Of a stretch of 64,000 nucleotides of DNA, positions 25,534 to 34,575 are shown piece by piece. The stretch comes from JBBSAT01 sp044223665 (GTDB taxonomy: Bacteria; Myxococcota_A; Polyangia; Polyangiales; Sandaracinaceae): contig JBGALT010000002.1 in assembly GCA_044223665.1 (NCBI GenBank), positions 1 to 64,000 of the forward strand. Direction: 5' to 3'. Each line of letters begins with the position of its first letter. Within the stretch, counting starts at the first letter, position 1. Both the position numbers and the translations under genes were made by a program. The notes below the pieces were generated by a model. The model searched no databases. It had not been told where the DNA came from and saw nothing but the letters and a program-made list of their open reading frames with translations.

Positions 25534-27903
25534 TCAAGGTCCCGTGACGCGGCCGACCGAGGAGACGCGGAGCCCGGCCGTCGCATCGATCGCCGTGCCC
25601 AGCGCGACCTGTCGGTCCTGCTGGAGGTACAAGCGGACGCCCAGCGTGAGCGAGAGCGGTCCGGCGAGGTCGATCTGTGCGTCGAGCTGCCCGCGGAGCT
25701 GCCACAGGTTGCGCGTGAGCGGGTCCGACCAGAAGAAGTCGGCCGTGCCGGAGAGCGTCGTGTGGCGATCTCCGTCGCGGAGCAGATCCCACGGGCGCAG
25801 CGTCACCACGACGCCGAGACCGCCGTCGATCGTGTCTTCGGGCTGCCCCATCGCGTCGAGAAGGCCGGCGGCGAGGACCTGCGTCTGGAAGCCCACGTCG
25901 AGCTTCACGTCGAGCTCCGGCAGCAGCGTGAAGCGCAAGCCGACCAGCGGTCGCACCAGGAACCAGTGGAAGTTGCGCGAGCTCGGCTGCGTGAGCTCGG
26001 TCTCCACGAAGGCCTCGACGTAGGGGTCGGGCACGTACCACTCCCGGGAGCCGCTCGCCGTTCGGAAGCCCCGCCAGCTCGCGGTGGACCGCACCTGCGT
26101 CTGGTCGACCGCCTCGTTGAACGCGCCGCTCGTCATCGGGGTCGACGCGGGCTGCCACTGCGACCGATAGCGCAGCACGAACGTGTTCTCCCACGTCCAG
26201 TCGGGCGCTGCTGCGGCCGCACCGAGGTTGACCTCGAGGCCCAGCGAGACCGTGCTCGAGCGATTGAGCGCGGCGACGTCGTAGCCGGGGTTCGAGATGG
26301 ACGAGCCGGAGAACGTGCCGTCGAGGGAGGCCGAGAGCAGCCACTCGGGGCGCTCCGCCGGATCGACGCGTGCGTCCCGGGGGTCCTGGTCGTCCCGCCG
26401 CGCGAGCGCGTCGCGAACGACCGAGCGCAGCGTCGTGTCGTCCACCGGGTGCCAGTCGGGAGGATCGTCGGGGTCGAGGTCGCCGAGCGCCGCGTCGCCG
26501 CCCATCGCGAGGAAGCGCAGCGTCACGACCCGGTAGCGCACGCGAGCGACCGGTGAGCGCCCGTCCACGAGCGTCGCGCCCGCTTCGAGCCCCGGCGTGA
26601 CGAGGCCTCGCTCGGCCGCGTGATGGGCCAGCGCCTCGAGCCACGCGCGGCTGACGTCGGCCACGACCAGCGGCTCGTCGTAGGGAAGGGCCACGTAGAC
26701 GTCCGACTCGGTGAGCGCGCCCTCGCGCGCCGGACGCCATCCCGGATCGACCGCCGACACGTTCACCACCGCGACGTCGGCCGAGGCGCGCTCGCGCGCG
26801 ATCTGCGCGGCGAGCGTCGCGATGCCCGGCGGATCGATCGGGCGATCGAGGTGGGCGCCGGGCAGGACGCGCCCCCACGCATCGCAATAGGCCTCGCCGA
26901 TCTCGTCCGCGAGGTCGAGCACGGGCTCGCCCGTCGAGATGCCGCGCATCGCCAGCGGCTCGGCGGTGGCCGAGCGAGAGATCCGCAGGCCGTCTTCGTC
27001 GCGGATCACGACGAGCGCGGCGTCGCCCGGGCGTGGCGCGACGACGAGGGGCCGCACCGTCGTGGGGCGTGCGGTGAACAGGTGCGTCGGCATGGAGAGG
27101 ACGACCACGTCGGGCCTGGCGGCGTCCGGGAGCGCGCTCGTCACCTCGAGCGCTTCGTCGGTGCCCAGCTGCAAGACGGCGACGACGACCTCCGCGCCGG
27201 CGCGCCGCGCCTGCCGCCCGCGGCGCTCGAGCGTCTCGGCGAGCGGCTCGATCGCAAGGCCCGAGGCGAGATCGGGCGAGACGTGCTGGAGCGCGTCCTC
27301 TCCCAGCAACGCGAGAACGGCGACCCGCGCGCCGAGCACCTGGTGCATCGAGATTCCGTCGCTCGCATCCACGAGCGCGTCGCAGAGCGGCAACGACTCC
27401 TCGCCCACGCACCGGAGGTTGGTGGCGATCATCGGGATGTTCCGCAGGCGCAGCTCGTGGATCACCCCGAGCATGCGCTCGCGCGGCGCGCCGAGGTCGA
27501 CACGCCCGAGCGCGAGCGCGCGATAGCCCAGCCCCTCGACCATGTCGGCCACGGCGGCGGGCCGCTCGGCGGCCGCGTAGCGCATCACGCCGTTCGGCGT
27601 GAGCAGCCCGCCGGCGTCGAGCACCAGCGGATGATCGGCCCAGCGCGCCGCGCGCGTCACCGCGTACGTGAACAGTCCCTCTTCGGCCGGTGCGAGCGCC
27701 GTCGACTCGTCGCAGACCGGATCGAGCAGGTGCCCGTGCACGCCGGCCGACGCCACGATGCGGGCAACGACCGTCGAGCGCGTGACCTCGGGCTCGTGCT
27801 GCGCCTGCGCCGCCCCGTCGGTCGTCAGCCCCAGAACGACGAAGGCGAGCGCTCCGAAGAACGCTCGCCCCCGTGCGCCCAGGCCACCGCCTGGATCCCG
27901 CAC
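25534..27903 (-). CDS. Degenerate 5'-nucleotidase fused to barrel-like domain
   Basis: Exported protein of 789 residues. GTG 27903 gives a signal peptide ending AAQAQ, has GGCGGAG upstream, and leaves a 14-bp gap to the preceding gene. Residues about 45-330 follow the UshA-like metallophosphoesterase layout but the metal ligands are changed: ASAGVHG has Gly54 for Asp, LDAGG has Gly99 for Asp, and ALGRVD has Arg134-Val135 for Asn-His. Residues about 350-540 resemble the 5'-nucleotidase C-terminal domain (NVSAVDPGWR..., YVALPYDEPLVV). The last 230 residues alternate aromatic and polar residues like outer-membrane or DUF3078-type barrel strands. Hydrolase activity is therefore doubtful; a binding or structural role is possible. 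Confidence 0.65.
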   Translation of the reverse strand: MRDPGGGLGARGRAFFGALAFVVLGLTTDGAAQAQHEPEVTRSTVVARIVASAGVHGHLLDPVCDESTALAPAEEGLFTYAVTRAARWADHPLVLDAGGLLTPNGVMRYAAAERPAAVADMVEGLGYRALALGRVDLGAPRERMLGVIHELRLRNIPMIATNLRCVGEESLPLCDALVDASDGISMHQVLGARVAVLALLGEDALQHVSPDLASGLAIEPLAETLERRGRQARRAGAEVVVAVLQLGTDEALEVTSALPDAARPDVVVLSMPTHLFTARPTTVRPLVVAPRPGDAALVVIRDEDGLRISRSATAEPLAMRGISTGEPVLDLADEIGEAYCDAWGRVLPGAHLDRPIDPPGIATLAAQIARERASADVAVVNVSAVDPGWRPAREGALTESDVYVALPYDEPLVVADVSRAWLEALAHHAAERGLVTPGLEAGATLVDGRSPVARVRYRVVTLRFLAMGGDAALGDLDPDDPPDWHPVDDTTLRSVVRDALARRDDQDPRDARVDPAERPEWLLSASLDGTFSGSSISNPGYDVAALNRSSTVSLGLEVNLGAAAAAPDWTWENTFVLRYRSQWQPASTPMTSGAFNEAVDQTQVRSTASWRGFRTASGSREWYVPDPYVEAFVETELTQPSSRNFHWFLVRPLVGLRFTLLPELDVKLDVGFQTQVLAAGLLDAMGQPEDTIDGGLGVVVTLRPWDLLRDGDRHTTLSGTADFFWSDPLTRNLWQLRGQLDAQIDLAGPLSLTLGVRLYLQQDRQVALGTAIDATAGLRVSSVGRVTGP

Positions 27904-27917
27904 CTCGATCTCCGCCC

Positions 27918-28604
27918 TCAGTTGGAGCGGCGCTGGATCGGGCGGTACGGGTTCAGGAAGCTCACGAGGCTCGACGAGTTGCGCGTCGAGAGCCACAGGC
28001 GTCCCTGGCCCTGGAAGTTGCAGACGAGGCCCTCACCGCCGAAGAGGAAGCTCTTCAGACCGCCGAGCTTCTGCACGTTGTAGTTGAGGCCGCCCGTGAA
28101 CGCGACGACGTGGCCCGTGTCGACGATGTAGCCCGCGGGGCCGACGTCGACCGCGTGGATGCCGCCGTAGCACGAGAAGAACACGGGGCCGGTTCCCTGC
28201 GCCTTGAGCAGGAACGAGCCGGCGCCGCTGAAGAAGCCCCGCGCGCCGCCCCACTTCGTGTCGAGCTGCACGCTCGGCGCCGAGCCGAGGTAGGCGCCGG
28301 ACTGCATCATGATGGGCGTGTAGCCGTCGAGGTTGAGCACCTCGACGTCGCCTTCCGGCGCCGGCGCGAAGAAGAGGCGCTGGCCCGGCGCCGTCGCCGT
28401 GAACGTGTTCTGGAAGAGCGACTCGCCGCCGAGCGCCGCACGCTTGAGCGCCGCCATCGCGCCGCCCTGGAGCGAGGTCTTCATGTCGATGCCGCTGTCG
28501 CGCGCGACCATCGCGCTCGACTCGCACACCATCTGCTCGCCCTGCTGATCGAAGGTGACCTGCACCATCGTGAAGTCGGGCTTCTCGAGAAGTTCGTGAC
28601 GCAT
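27918..28604 (-). CDS. AIM24 family protein (TIGR00266-like), copy 3
   Basis: Protein of 228 residues of the AIM24 fold, a beta-rich family shared with yeast mitochondrial Aim24; its bacterial function is unknown. Typical motifs are GGESLFQNTFTA, a GDVEVLNLDG strand, QSGAYLGSAP, a GxGSFLLKAQG stretch, a YIVDTGHVVAF strand and GEGLVCNFQGQGRLWLSTRN at the end. A strong AAGGAGAG ribosome binding site precedes the ATG. It is the last of three tandem paralogues on the minus strand and lies 14 bp before the 5'-nucleotidase-like gene. Confidence 0.85.
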   Translation of the reverse strand: MRHELLEKPDFTMVQVTFDQQGEQMVCESSAMVARDSGIDMKTSLQGGAMAALKRAALGGESLFQNTFTATAPGQRLFFAPAPEGDVEVLNLDGYTPIMMQSGAYLGSAPSVQLDTKWGGARGFFSGAGSFLLKAQGTGPVFFSCYGGIHAVDVGPAGYIVDTGHVVAFTGGLNYNVQKLGGLKSFLFGGEGLVCNFQGQGRLWLSTRNSSSLVSFLNPYRPIQRRSN

Positions 28605-28634
28605 GTTCTTTCTCTCCTTCTCAGTCCCGAGGCA

Positions 28635-29336
28635 TCACTGCTGGCGCGGCGGCAGCATGCCGCCGACCGAGCGTCCGTACTCGACCGGGTTGCGCGACTG
28701 GATCCAGATGCGGCCCTGACCCTGGAAGTGGCAGACGAGGCCTTCGCCGCTGAGGAACGACGCGATCCATCCGCCGCCGCTCTTGCCGACCTTGTAGGTC
28801 AGGCTCGAGTCCCAGGCGACGAGGTGACCAGTGTCGATCACGAGGTTGCCGTCGCAGTTGAGCTGCGTGATGCCGCCGAAGGCGCCGATCACGAGCTGAC
28901 CGGGCGACTGGGCCGTGGCGCTCATCACGAACGCGCCCTCGCCCGAGAAGAATCCCTTGAAGCCCTGCACCTTGGTGTCGATGTTCACGTTCGGCGTCGA
29001 CGCGATGAACGAGCTCGCCGTGAGCATGTAGCCCTGCTGCGTCATCTCGAGCACGACCATGTCGCCGCAGACGGCGTGCGCGAGGAGCACCTCGCCGGGG
29101 CCGTTCGCCGCGGTGAACGTGTTGCGGAACCAGCTCTCGCCGGCGAGCGCGCGCTTGAGGCCGCCGAGCAGGCCTCCGAGCAGGCCGCCGCCGGAGTTCT
29201 GGCTCATGCCGGTCTGCATCTGCACGTTCGTGCTCATGCCGACCATGGCGCCGGACTCGGCCATGATGGACTCGCCGTGGTTGAGCGAGACCTTGGCCAT
29301 GGAGTGAGCGGGACGGTAACCGATGTCGATCTGCAT
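28635..29336 (-). CDS. AIM24 family protein, copy 2
   Basis: Protein of 233 residues from the ATG at 29336 (MQIDIGYRPAHS). That ATG was chosen over an upstream start because it follows GGACGGAGAAC and lies beyond the preceding stop. It shares the family core with its neighbours: GESWFRNTFTA, GEVLLA, ASSFIASTPNVNIDTKV, GEGAFVMSATA, VIDTGHLVAW and GEGLVCHFQGQGRIWIQSRN. A Gly/Leu-rich insert (GGGLLGGLLGGLKRA) precedes the core, a place where other members have a transmembrane-like helix. It is 20 bp downstream of copy 1. The role is unknown. Confidence 0.85.
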   Translation of the reverse strand: MQIDIGYRPAHSMAKVSLNHGESIMAESGAMVGMSTNVQMQTGMSQNSGGGLLGGLLGGLKRALAGESWFRNTFTAANGPGEVLLAHAVCGDMVVLEMTQQGYMLTASSFIASTPNVNIDTKVQGFKGFFSGEGAFVMSATAQSPGQLVIGAFGGITQLNCDGNLVIDTGHLVAWDSSLTYKVGKSGGGWIASFLSGEGLVCHFQGQGRIWIQSRNPVEYGRSVGGMLPPRQQ

Positions 29337-29356
29337 GTTCGTTCTCCGTCCTTCTC

Positions 29357-30142
29357 TCAACGCTGCGGAAGCATCGGCGTCAGCCAGCCGATGAGCGACT
29401 GCGTGTTGCGCGACTGGATGTAGACCTTGCCCTGGCCGTTGAACTCGCAGACGAGGCCTTCGCCACCCGCGAGGAAGCCGAGCATGCCGCCGCCCGCCGA
29501 GCGCAGGTTGTAGTTGAGCTGGCCCTCGTACGCGACGAAGTGGCCGTTATCGACCATGAACGGCCCGTTGATGTCGACCGCCGTCGTGCCGCCGTAGCTG
29601 TTGAACCAGAGGTCGCCGTTGCCGGTCACCTCGAGGAGGAACGCGCCCTCCTTCGCGAGCATCGACTTGAGGCCGCCGAACTTCATCTTCACGTCGATGT
29701 CGCCGACCGACGCGAGGTAGGCGCCCGCCGAGAGCACGAGCTTCTCGCCGGGGTTGATGCGGCGATGCGTGATCTCGCCGGCCATCGTCGGCGCGATCCA
29801 CACGCTGCCCGGCTGCGCGCCGTGGAAGTGGTTCACGAAGAAGCTCTCGCCGCCGAGCACCTTGCGGATGAAGGCGAGCATGATCGTGAAGATCATGTTG
29901 AAGAAGCCCATCGACTCCTTCGTGCTCATCTTCACGTCCATCGTGAGGTGCGAGCTGCGCGCGACCATCGAGCCCGCTTCGGTCACGAGGCGCTGGCCCG
30001 GCTGCAGATCGACGCGGAGCAGCGCGAACGACGGCCCGTGCGTGATCTCGTGCGGAATGCTCGCTGCCGACTGCGGTGCACCGCCCATCGCGGGCTGCAT
30101 GCCCTGCGGTTGCTGAGCGTACGCTTGCTGCTGCTGGTCCAT
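29357..30142 (-). CDS. AIM24 family protein, copy 1
   Basis: First gene of the three-gene AIM24 set, 261 residues. It has a Gln/Pro/Met-rich N-terminal extension of about 30 residues that the other copies lack, and a hydrophobic helix (FFNMIFTIMLAFIRKVLGG). The AIM24 core then follows (GESFFVNHFHG, VLSAGAYLASVGDIDV, KEGAFLLEVTG, FMVDNGHFVAYEG, GEGLVCEFNGQGKVYIQSRN). The N-terminal tail and hydrophobic helix suggest this copy may attach to a membrane, which is inference. It begins the operon; the long upstream region should contain its promoter. Confidence 0.85.
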   Translation of the reverse strand: MDQQQQAYAQQPQGMQPAMGGAPQSAASIPHEITHGPSFALLRVDLQPGQRLVTEAGSMVARSSHLTMDVKMSTKESMGFFNMIFTIMLAFIRKVLGGESFFVNHFHGAQPGSVWIAPTMAGEITHRRINPGEKLVLSAGAYLASVGDIDVKMKFGGLKSMLAKEGAFLLEVTGNGDLWFNSYGGTTAVDINGPFMVDNGHFVAYEGQLNYNLRSAGGGMLGFLAGGEGLVCEFNGQGKVYIQSRNTQSLIGWLTPMLPQR

Positions 30143-30294
30143 CTCTTCTCCTCTCGCGCGCGAACCCGCGCGGCTCGACCCCGTCGTGCCCTCGCGCGCG
30201 CCCGTCCCCTCGAGGCGCGGCCGCGCTGAGCGGCCCCCCTTTTATGCGAGCGCTCGCGCTGCTGCAACCGCGTTCTCGCGGACTTGGACCGCGC

Positions 30295-30335
30295 GATCCG
30301 TCGCGGTCCACGTTGGCGATCGCGACGGATCCGTC
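30295..30335. promoter_or_regulatory. Inverted repeat / palindrome, possible operator
   Basis: GATCCGTCGCG (30295-30305) is repeated as its exact reverse complement CGCGACGGATC (30321-30331), separated by 15 bp. The right arm overlaps GACGGATCCGTC (30324-30335), a perfect 12-bp palindrome. It lies 150-190 bp upstream of the first AIM24 gene. This is a plausible binding site for a dimeric regulator; the protein is unknown. Confidence 0.4.
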
Positions 30336-30382
30336 ACGGCGCCGGATCGGAATTGATCCATTCGTGTCGGGTCTGGCGTTTT

Positions 30383-30454
30383 TGACCACCCTGGGGGTTG
30401 AACGCGATTCCTTGCGTGTTTTTTGCGCTCAACCCCCATTAGTCGTAGTGGTCA
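30383..30454. repeat. Two-tier inverted repeat (cruciform or RNA stem)
   Basis: Outer arms TGACCAC (30383-30389) and GTGGTCA (30448-30454), and inner arms GGGGGTTGA (30393-30401) and TCAACCCCC (30429-30437), are exact complements. The 27-nt loop contains a T-run and a smaller ACGC...GCGT pair. Neither strand has a T-run directly after the stem, so it does not look like an intrinsic terminator. It could be a structured leader RNA or a remnant of a mobile element end. Confidence 0.5.
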
Positions 30455-31088
30455 TGACATGACGTGACGCCGCGCGACGCGACCATGTCCATCCGTGATA
30501 CCTCGCTCGCCCGAGCGCGTTCGCATCCAGCCTGCTACGATTTCATCTATTCGAAACTACAATGTTTATTGGAAATCGACGAGGGTGCTCCGAAAAGTGT
30601 TTGACCGAGGGGTCGCCGTTCTTTATCCAGGGGGTCCTTCCTCAATCGATAGGGGGTCGGTTCGGCGTCCTCTCCCTACATGTCGTGTATTCACTTGAAG
30701 TAGGCCGTGCATCGGAGCACCTCGGGGCGTCACCCGGCGGGGTGACGAGCGGGGTCGAGCGGGTCTGTCGTGCGGGTCTGGGGCGGTCGGTCGAGGGCGG
30801 CAGCAGTTCCGGGGCGGGGCGACGAGAAAATCGCCGTCAGTAGGAGGTCTCGGGAGCGTCCCGAGATCGAGGGGCTCCTTTCTTCTTCACTTGATGTCGT
30901 AGCGCTGGAAATCCGGAGAGTCGTGGTCGCGTGCGAGCCCGTCGAGTCGGGCGTCGGGCGGACCCGGCGCAGAGCGAGAGATCGAAAACCGACGGGTCTG
31001 GGCTCGTGGGAGGGCCAGGCTCCGAGACGTGGAGGCAACCGTGTCCGTAGTCAGCCGAAGCGAGACGCGTAGCAGTAGCGGGGGTGCC

Positions 31089-34000
31089 ATGGAGAGAGTC
31101 GTGGAGCATCGGGCGGAAGCACAGGGACAGGGCAAGCATCGGTCGCTGGACGAGGCGCAGGGTCTGACGATCGAGCGCCGCTCGACGCGGGTCGGCGTCG
31201 ATCCCCTCGACGAGATCAGCTACGAGCTGCGAGACAGCGTCATCACCAACCCGGATGGGTCGGTGGTGTTCGAGATGCGCGGAGCGGAGATCCCGGAGTC
31301 GTGGTCGCAGCTCGCGACCGACATCGCGGTCTCCAAGTACTTCCGCAAGGCGGGGGTCAAGGGCGACCAGAAGAAGGGCGAGACGGGCGCGCGTCAGCTC
31401 GTCGTGCGCGTGGCCAAGACCATCCGCGAGGCGGGTGAGCAGCTCGGCGGCTACTTCGCGACGAAGGAAGACGCGGACACGTTCGAGGCGGAGCTCAGCT
31501 ACCTCCTCATCACGCAGACGGCGGCGTTCAACTCGCCCGTCTGGTTCAACCTCGGCCTCTACCAGCGCTACGGCATCGAGGGTCAGGGCGGCAACTGGGC
31601 CTACAACCCGAAGAAGGACGACGTCCTCGAGACCGCGAACGCCTACCAGCAGCCGCAGTGCTCGGCGTGCTTCATCCAGTCGGTCGGCGACGACCTGATG
31701 AGCATCTACGACCTCGTGAAGACCGAGGCGCGCCTGTTCAAGTACGGCTCGGGCACGGGAACGAACTTCTCGAGCCTGCGCGCGCGCCAGGAGAAGCTGA
31801 GCGGCGGCGGCACGTCGTCGGGCCTCATGAGCTTCCTCGAGGTGCTCGATCGCGCGGCCGGCGCGACCAAGTCGGGCGGCACCACGCGGCGCGCCGCGAA
31901 GATGGTCTGCCTCGACATGGACCACCCGGAGATCGTGGACTTCATCCAGTGGAAGGTCCGCGAGGAGAAGAAGGCGCGGGCGCTCATCCAGGCGGGCTTC
32001 TCGAGCGACTTCAACGGCGAGGCCTACCACACGGTCTCGGGCCAGAACTCGAACAACTCGGTCCGCGTCTCGGACGAGTTCATGCGCGCCGTCGAGACGA
32101 ACGGCGAGTGGCAGACGATCATGCGCACGACCGGCGAGGTCGTGGAGACGCACAAGGCCCGCGAGCTCTGGCGCATGATCGCCGACAGCGCGTGGAGCTG
32201 CGCCGATCCGGGCGTGCAGTACGACAGCACGATCAACGGCTGGCACACGTGCCCGAACACGGATCGCATCAACGCGAGCAATCCGTGCAGCGAGTACATG
32301 TTCCTCGACGACACGGCCTGTAACCTGTCGTCGATCAACCTGGTGAAGTTCCTCGACGCGAACGGCAACTTCGACGTCGACGGCTACCGCCACGCGATCC
32401 GCGTGATGTTCATCTCGCAGGAGATCCTGGTCGATCACTCGTCGTACCCGACGCGCACGATCGCCAAGAACAGCCACGACTACCGCCCGCTCGGTCTCGG
32501 CTACGCGAACCTGGGCACGCTCCTGATGCGCCTCGGCATCCCGTACGACTCGGATCTGGGTCGCGCGTGGTGCGCCGCGCTCACGTCGATCCTCACGGGT
32601 CACGCGTACAAGACGAGCGCGGAGATGGCGGCGACGAAGGGCCCGTTCCCGGGCTTCGTGCGCAACCGCCAGCCCTTCCTGCGCGTGATGAACAAGCACC
32701 GCGACATGGCCTACACGATCGACAAGCCGGGCTTCCCCGGCACGACGGGTCGTGGCGACTCGGGCGCGCCGGACGCCGTGCTCGCGGCGGCGCGCCAGGA
32801 CTGGGACGACGCGGTCGCGCTCGGCGAGAAGTACGGCTACCGCAACGCGCAGTCGACCGTGCTCGCGCCGACCGGCACGATCGGCCTGCTCATGGACTGC
32901 GACACGACGGGCATCGAGCCCGACTTCGCGCTCGTGAAGTTCAAGAAGCTCGCGGGCGGCGGCTACTTCAAGATCGTGAACCAGAGCGTCCCGCAGGCGC
33001 TCGCGAACCTGAAGTACTCGCCGGCGCAGGTCGCCGACATCATCGCGTTCGTCAGCGGCACGAACACGTTCACGGGGGCGCCCTACCTCTCGCGCGCGAT
33101 GCTGCTCGAGAAGGGGCTCACCGAGAGCGAGCTCGCGAAGGCGGAGAAGGCGCTTCCGGGCGTGTTCGACGCCGGCATGGCGCTCGGTCCGTGGGTCATC
33201 GGCACGACGGCGTACGAGCGTCTCGGCATCAAGCCGGAGGCGTACAACAAGCCGGGATTCAACCTGCTCAAGCACTTCGGCCTGACGGGCAAGCAGCTCG
33301 ACGAGCTGAACGACGTGGTCATCGGTCGCATGACGATCGAGGGCGCGCCGCACCTCAAGCAGGAGCACTACGCGGTGTTCGACTGCGCCAACCGCAACGG
33401 CAAGCACGGCAAGCGCTTCATCGAGCCGATGGCGCACGTGCGCATGATGGCGGCGGCGCAGCCGTTCCTCAGCGGCGCGATCAGCAAGACCGTGAACCTG
33501 CCCAACGATGCGAGCGTCGAGGACGTCGAGCGCATCTACTACGAGGGCTGGAAGCTCGGCCTCAAGGCCGTCGCGCTCTACCGCGACGGATGCAAGGCCA
33601 GCCAGCCGCTGAACACGTCGTCGGCGAGCGACGACGAGGAGAAGTCGGAGAAGAGCGAGAAGCTCGCCGCCAAGACCAGCGCGGGCGGCAAGACCGCGAC
33701 GGCGACGCCGGTCGTCGGCGAGCACGTCATCAACCCCGAGGTCATCCCGGCGCAGACGCGCCAGAAGACGATCGAGGGCGCGCGCCCACCGGCCAGCATG
33801 CGCGTGCGTCTGCCCAAGCGCCGCTCGGGCTTCACCCAGGAAGCGCGCGTGGCGGGCCACAAGATCTTCCTGCGCACCGGCGACTACCAGGACGGATCGC
33901 TCGGCGAGATCTTCGTCGACATGCACAAGGAAGGCGCCGCCTTCCGCTCGCTGATGAACTGCTTCGCGATCGCGGTCTCGATGGGCCTGCAGCACGGCGT

Positions 34001-34469
34001 GCCGCTCTCGGCCTACGTGGACCAGTTCACGTTCACGCGCTTCGAGCCGGGTGGCCCGGTCGAGGGGCATCCGAACGTGAAGTTCGCGACCAGCATCATC
34101 GACTACGTCTTCCGCGTGCTCGGGGTCGAGTACCTCAAGCGCTACGACTTCGCGCAGGTGCCGCCGGAGGAAGTGCAGCTCGAGCTGTCGAATCCGACGG
34201 ATGCCGACGCGGTGAACAAGATGCCCAACAGCGGCACGCAGTCGCTCCCGCCCGAGGGCTACAAGCAGACCGAGCAGGTCACCTTCTCGTACGACGGCCG
34301 CGGTGACGCGAAGGCGTCGTCGGACAAGAAGAGCGGCAGCGTCCTCGATCAGCAGCTCGGCGACATGATGGGCGATGCGCCCATGTGCGACGGCTGCGGC
34401 CACATCACGGTCCGCAACGGCGCTTGCTACAAGTGCCTCAACTGCGGCAACTCGATGGGCTGTAGCTGA
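31089..34469 (+). CDS. nrdJ: Adenosylcobalamin-dependent ribonucleotide reductase (class II)
   Basis: Protein of 1126 residues that reduces ribonucleotides to deoxyribonucleotides using a B12-derived radical. Class II features are visible: PVWFNLGLYQRYG, CSACFIQSV, a KYGSGTGTNFS loop, the active-site NPCSEYMFLDDTACNLSSINL (Asn-x-Cys-x-Glu), and APTGTIGLLMDCDTTGIEPDF. The C-terminus ends in a Cys cluster (MCDGCGHITVRN, CYKCLNCGNSMGCS) used for redox exchange with thioredoxin. The ATG at 31089 is used; a GTG at 31029 would add 20 residues and cannot be excluded. Two hairpins and a strong terminator follow. No nrdR or other nrd gene is adjacent. Confidence 0.95.
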   Translation: MERVVEHRAEAQGQGKHRSLDEAQGLTIERRSTRVGVDPLDEISYELRDSVITNPDGSVVFEMRGAEIPESWSQLATDIAVSKYFRKAGVKGDQKKGETGARQLVVRVAKTIREAGEQLGGYFATKEDADTFEAELSYLLITQTAAFNSPVWFNLGLYQRYGIEGQGGNWAYNPKKDDVLETANAYQQPQCSACFIQSVGDDLMSIYDLVKTEARLFKYGSGTGTNFSSLRARQEKLSGGGTSSGLMSFLEVLDRAAGATKSGGTTRRAAKMVCLDMDHPEIVDFIQWKVREEKKARALIQAGFSSDFNGEAYHTVSGQNSNNSVRVSDEFMRAVETNGEWQTIMRTTGEVVETHKARELWRMIADSAWSCADPGVQYDSTINGWHTCPNTDRINASNPCSEYMFLDDTACNLSSINLVKFLDANGNFDVDGYRHAIRVMFISQEILVDHSSYPTRTIAKNSHDYRPLGLGYANLGTLLMRLGIPYDSDLGRAWCAALTSILTGHAYKTSAEMAATKGPFPGFVRNRQPFLRVMNKHRDMAYTIDKPGFPGTTGRGDSGAPDAVLAAARQDWDDAVALGEKYGYRNAQSTVLAPTGTIGLLMDCDTTGIEPDFALVKFKKLAGGGYFKIVNQSVPQALANLKYSPAQVADIIAFVSGTNTFTGAPYLSRAMLLEKGLTESELAKAEKALPGVFDAGMALGPWVIGTTAYERLGIKPEAYNKPGFNLLKHFGLTGKQLDELNDVVIGRMTIEGAPHLKQEHYAVFDCANRNGKHGKRFIEPMAHVRMMAAAQPFLSGAISKTVNLPNDASVEDVERIYYEGWKLGLKAVALYRDGCKASQPLNTSSASDDEEKSEKSEKLAAKTSAGGKTATATPVVGEHVINPEVIPAQTRQKTIEGARPPASMRVRLPKRRSGFTQEARVAGHKIFLRTGDYQDGSLGEIFVDMHKEGAAFRSLMNCFAIAVSMGLQHGVPLSAYVDQFTFTRFEPGGPVEGHPNVKFATSIIDYVFRVLGVEYLKRYDFAQVPPEEVQLELSNPTDADAVNKMPNSGTQSLPPEGYKQTEQVTFSYDGRGDAKASSDKKSGSVLDQQLGDMMGDAPMCDGCGHITVRNGACYKCLNCGNSMGCS

Positions 34470-34478
34470 CTGACTCTT

Positions 34479-34529
34479 CCGCCGCGCAGGCGCGGCGGGC
34501 GGGGGCCCTTCGGGCACCCCGAGCCCCCG
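34479..34529 (+). other. Two G/C hairpins after nrdJ
   Basis: CCGCCGCG pairs with CGCGGCGG around a four-base loop (34479-34498). The next 30 bases form a second hairpin with GGGGGC and GCCCCC arms and an inner GCCC-TTC-GGGC stem (34500-34529). They begin 10 bp after the nrdJ stop codon and may protect or help end the nrdJ transcript. No T-run follows either. Confidence 0.5.
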
Positions 34530-34575
34530 TACGGCGTCGCTCGGAGAACGACAGCAGGTCGGATTCGTGATGAGA

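Larger units (their letters stand above)
30143..31088. other. Long intergenic region with inverted repeats and A/T-rich core
   Basis: Regulatory interval between the divergent AIM24 operon and the ribonucleotide reductase gene. It holds an 11-bp inverted repeat (30295-30305 with 30321-30331), an overlapping 12-bp palindrome (30324-30335), and a two-tier inverted repeat at 30383-30454. The stretch from about 30530 to 30720 is visibly richer in A and T than anything else in the window. Two small open frames there have no recognisable product and unusual composition, so they are not called. The reductase promoter and leader are expected here. I did not recognise a cobalamin riboswitch. Confidence 0.6.

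Noticed and set aside
30495..30843. Two short open frames in the A/T-rich intergenic region
   Set aside because: No ribosome binding site, no recognisable domain and odd residue composition. The region looks regulatory.
30143..31088. Cobalamin riboswitch upstream of the B12-dependent reductase
   Set aside because: I could not find the B12-box consensus or the surrounding stems; the visible inverted repeats do not match that architecture.
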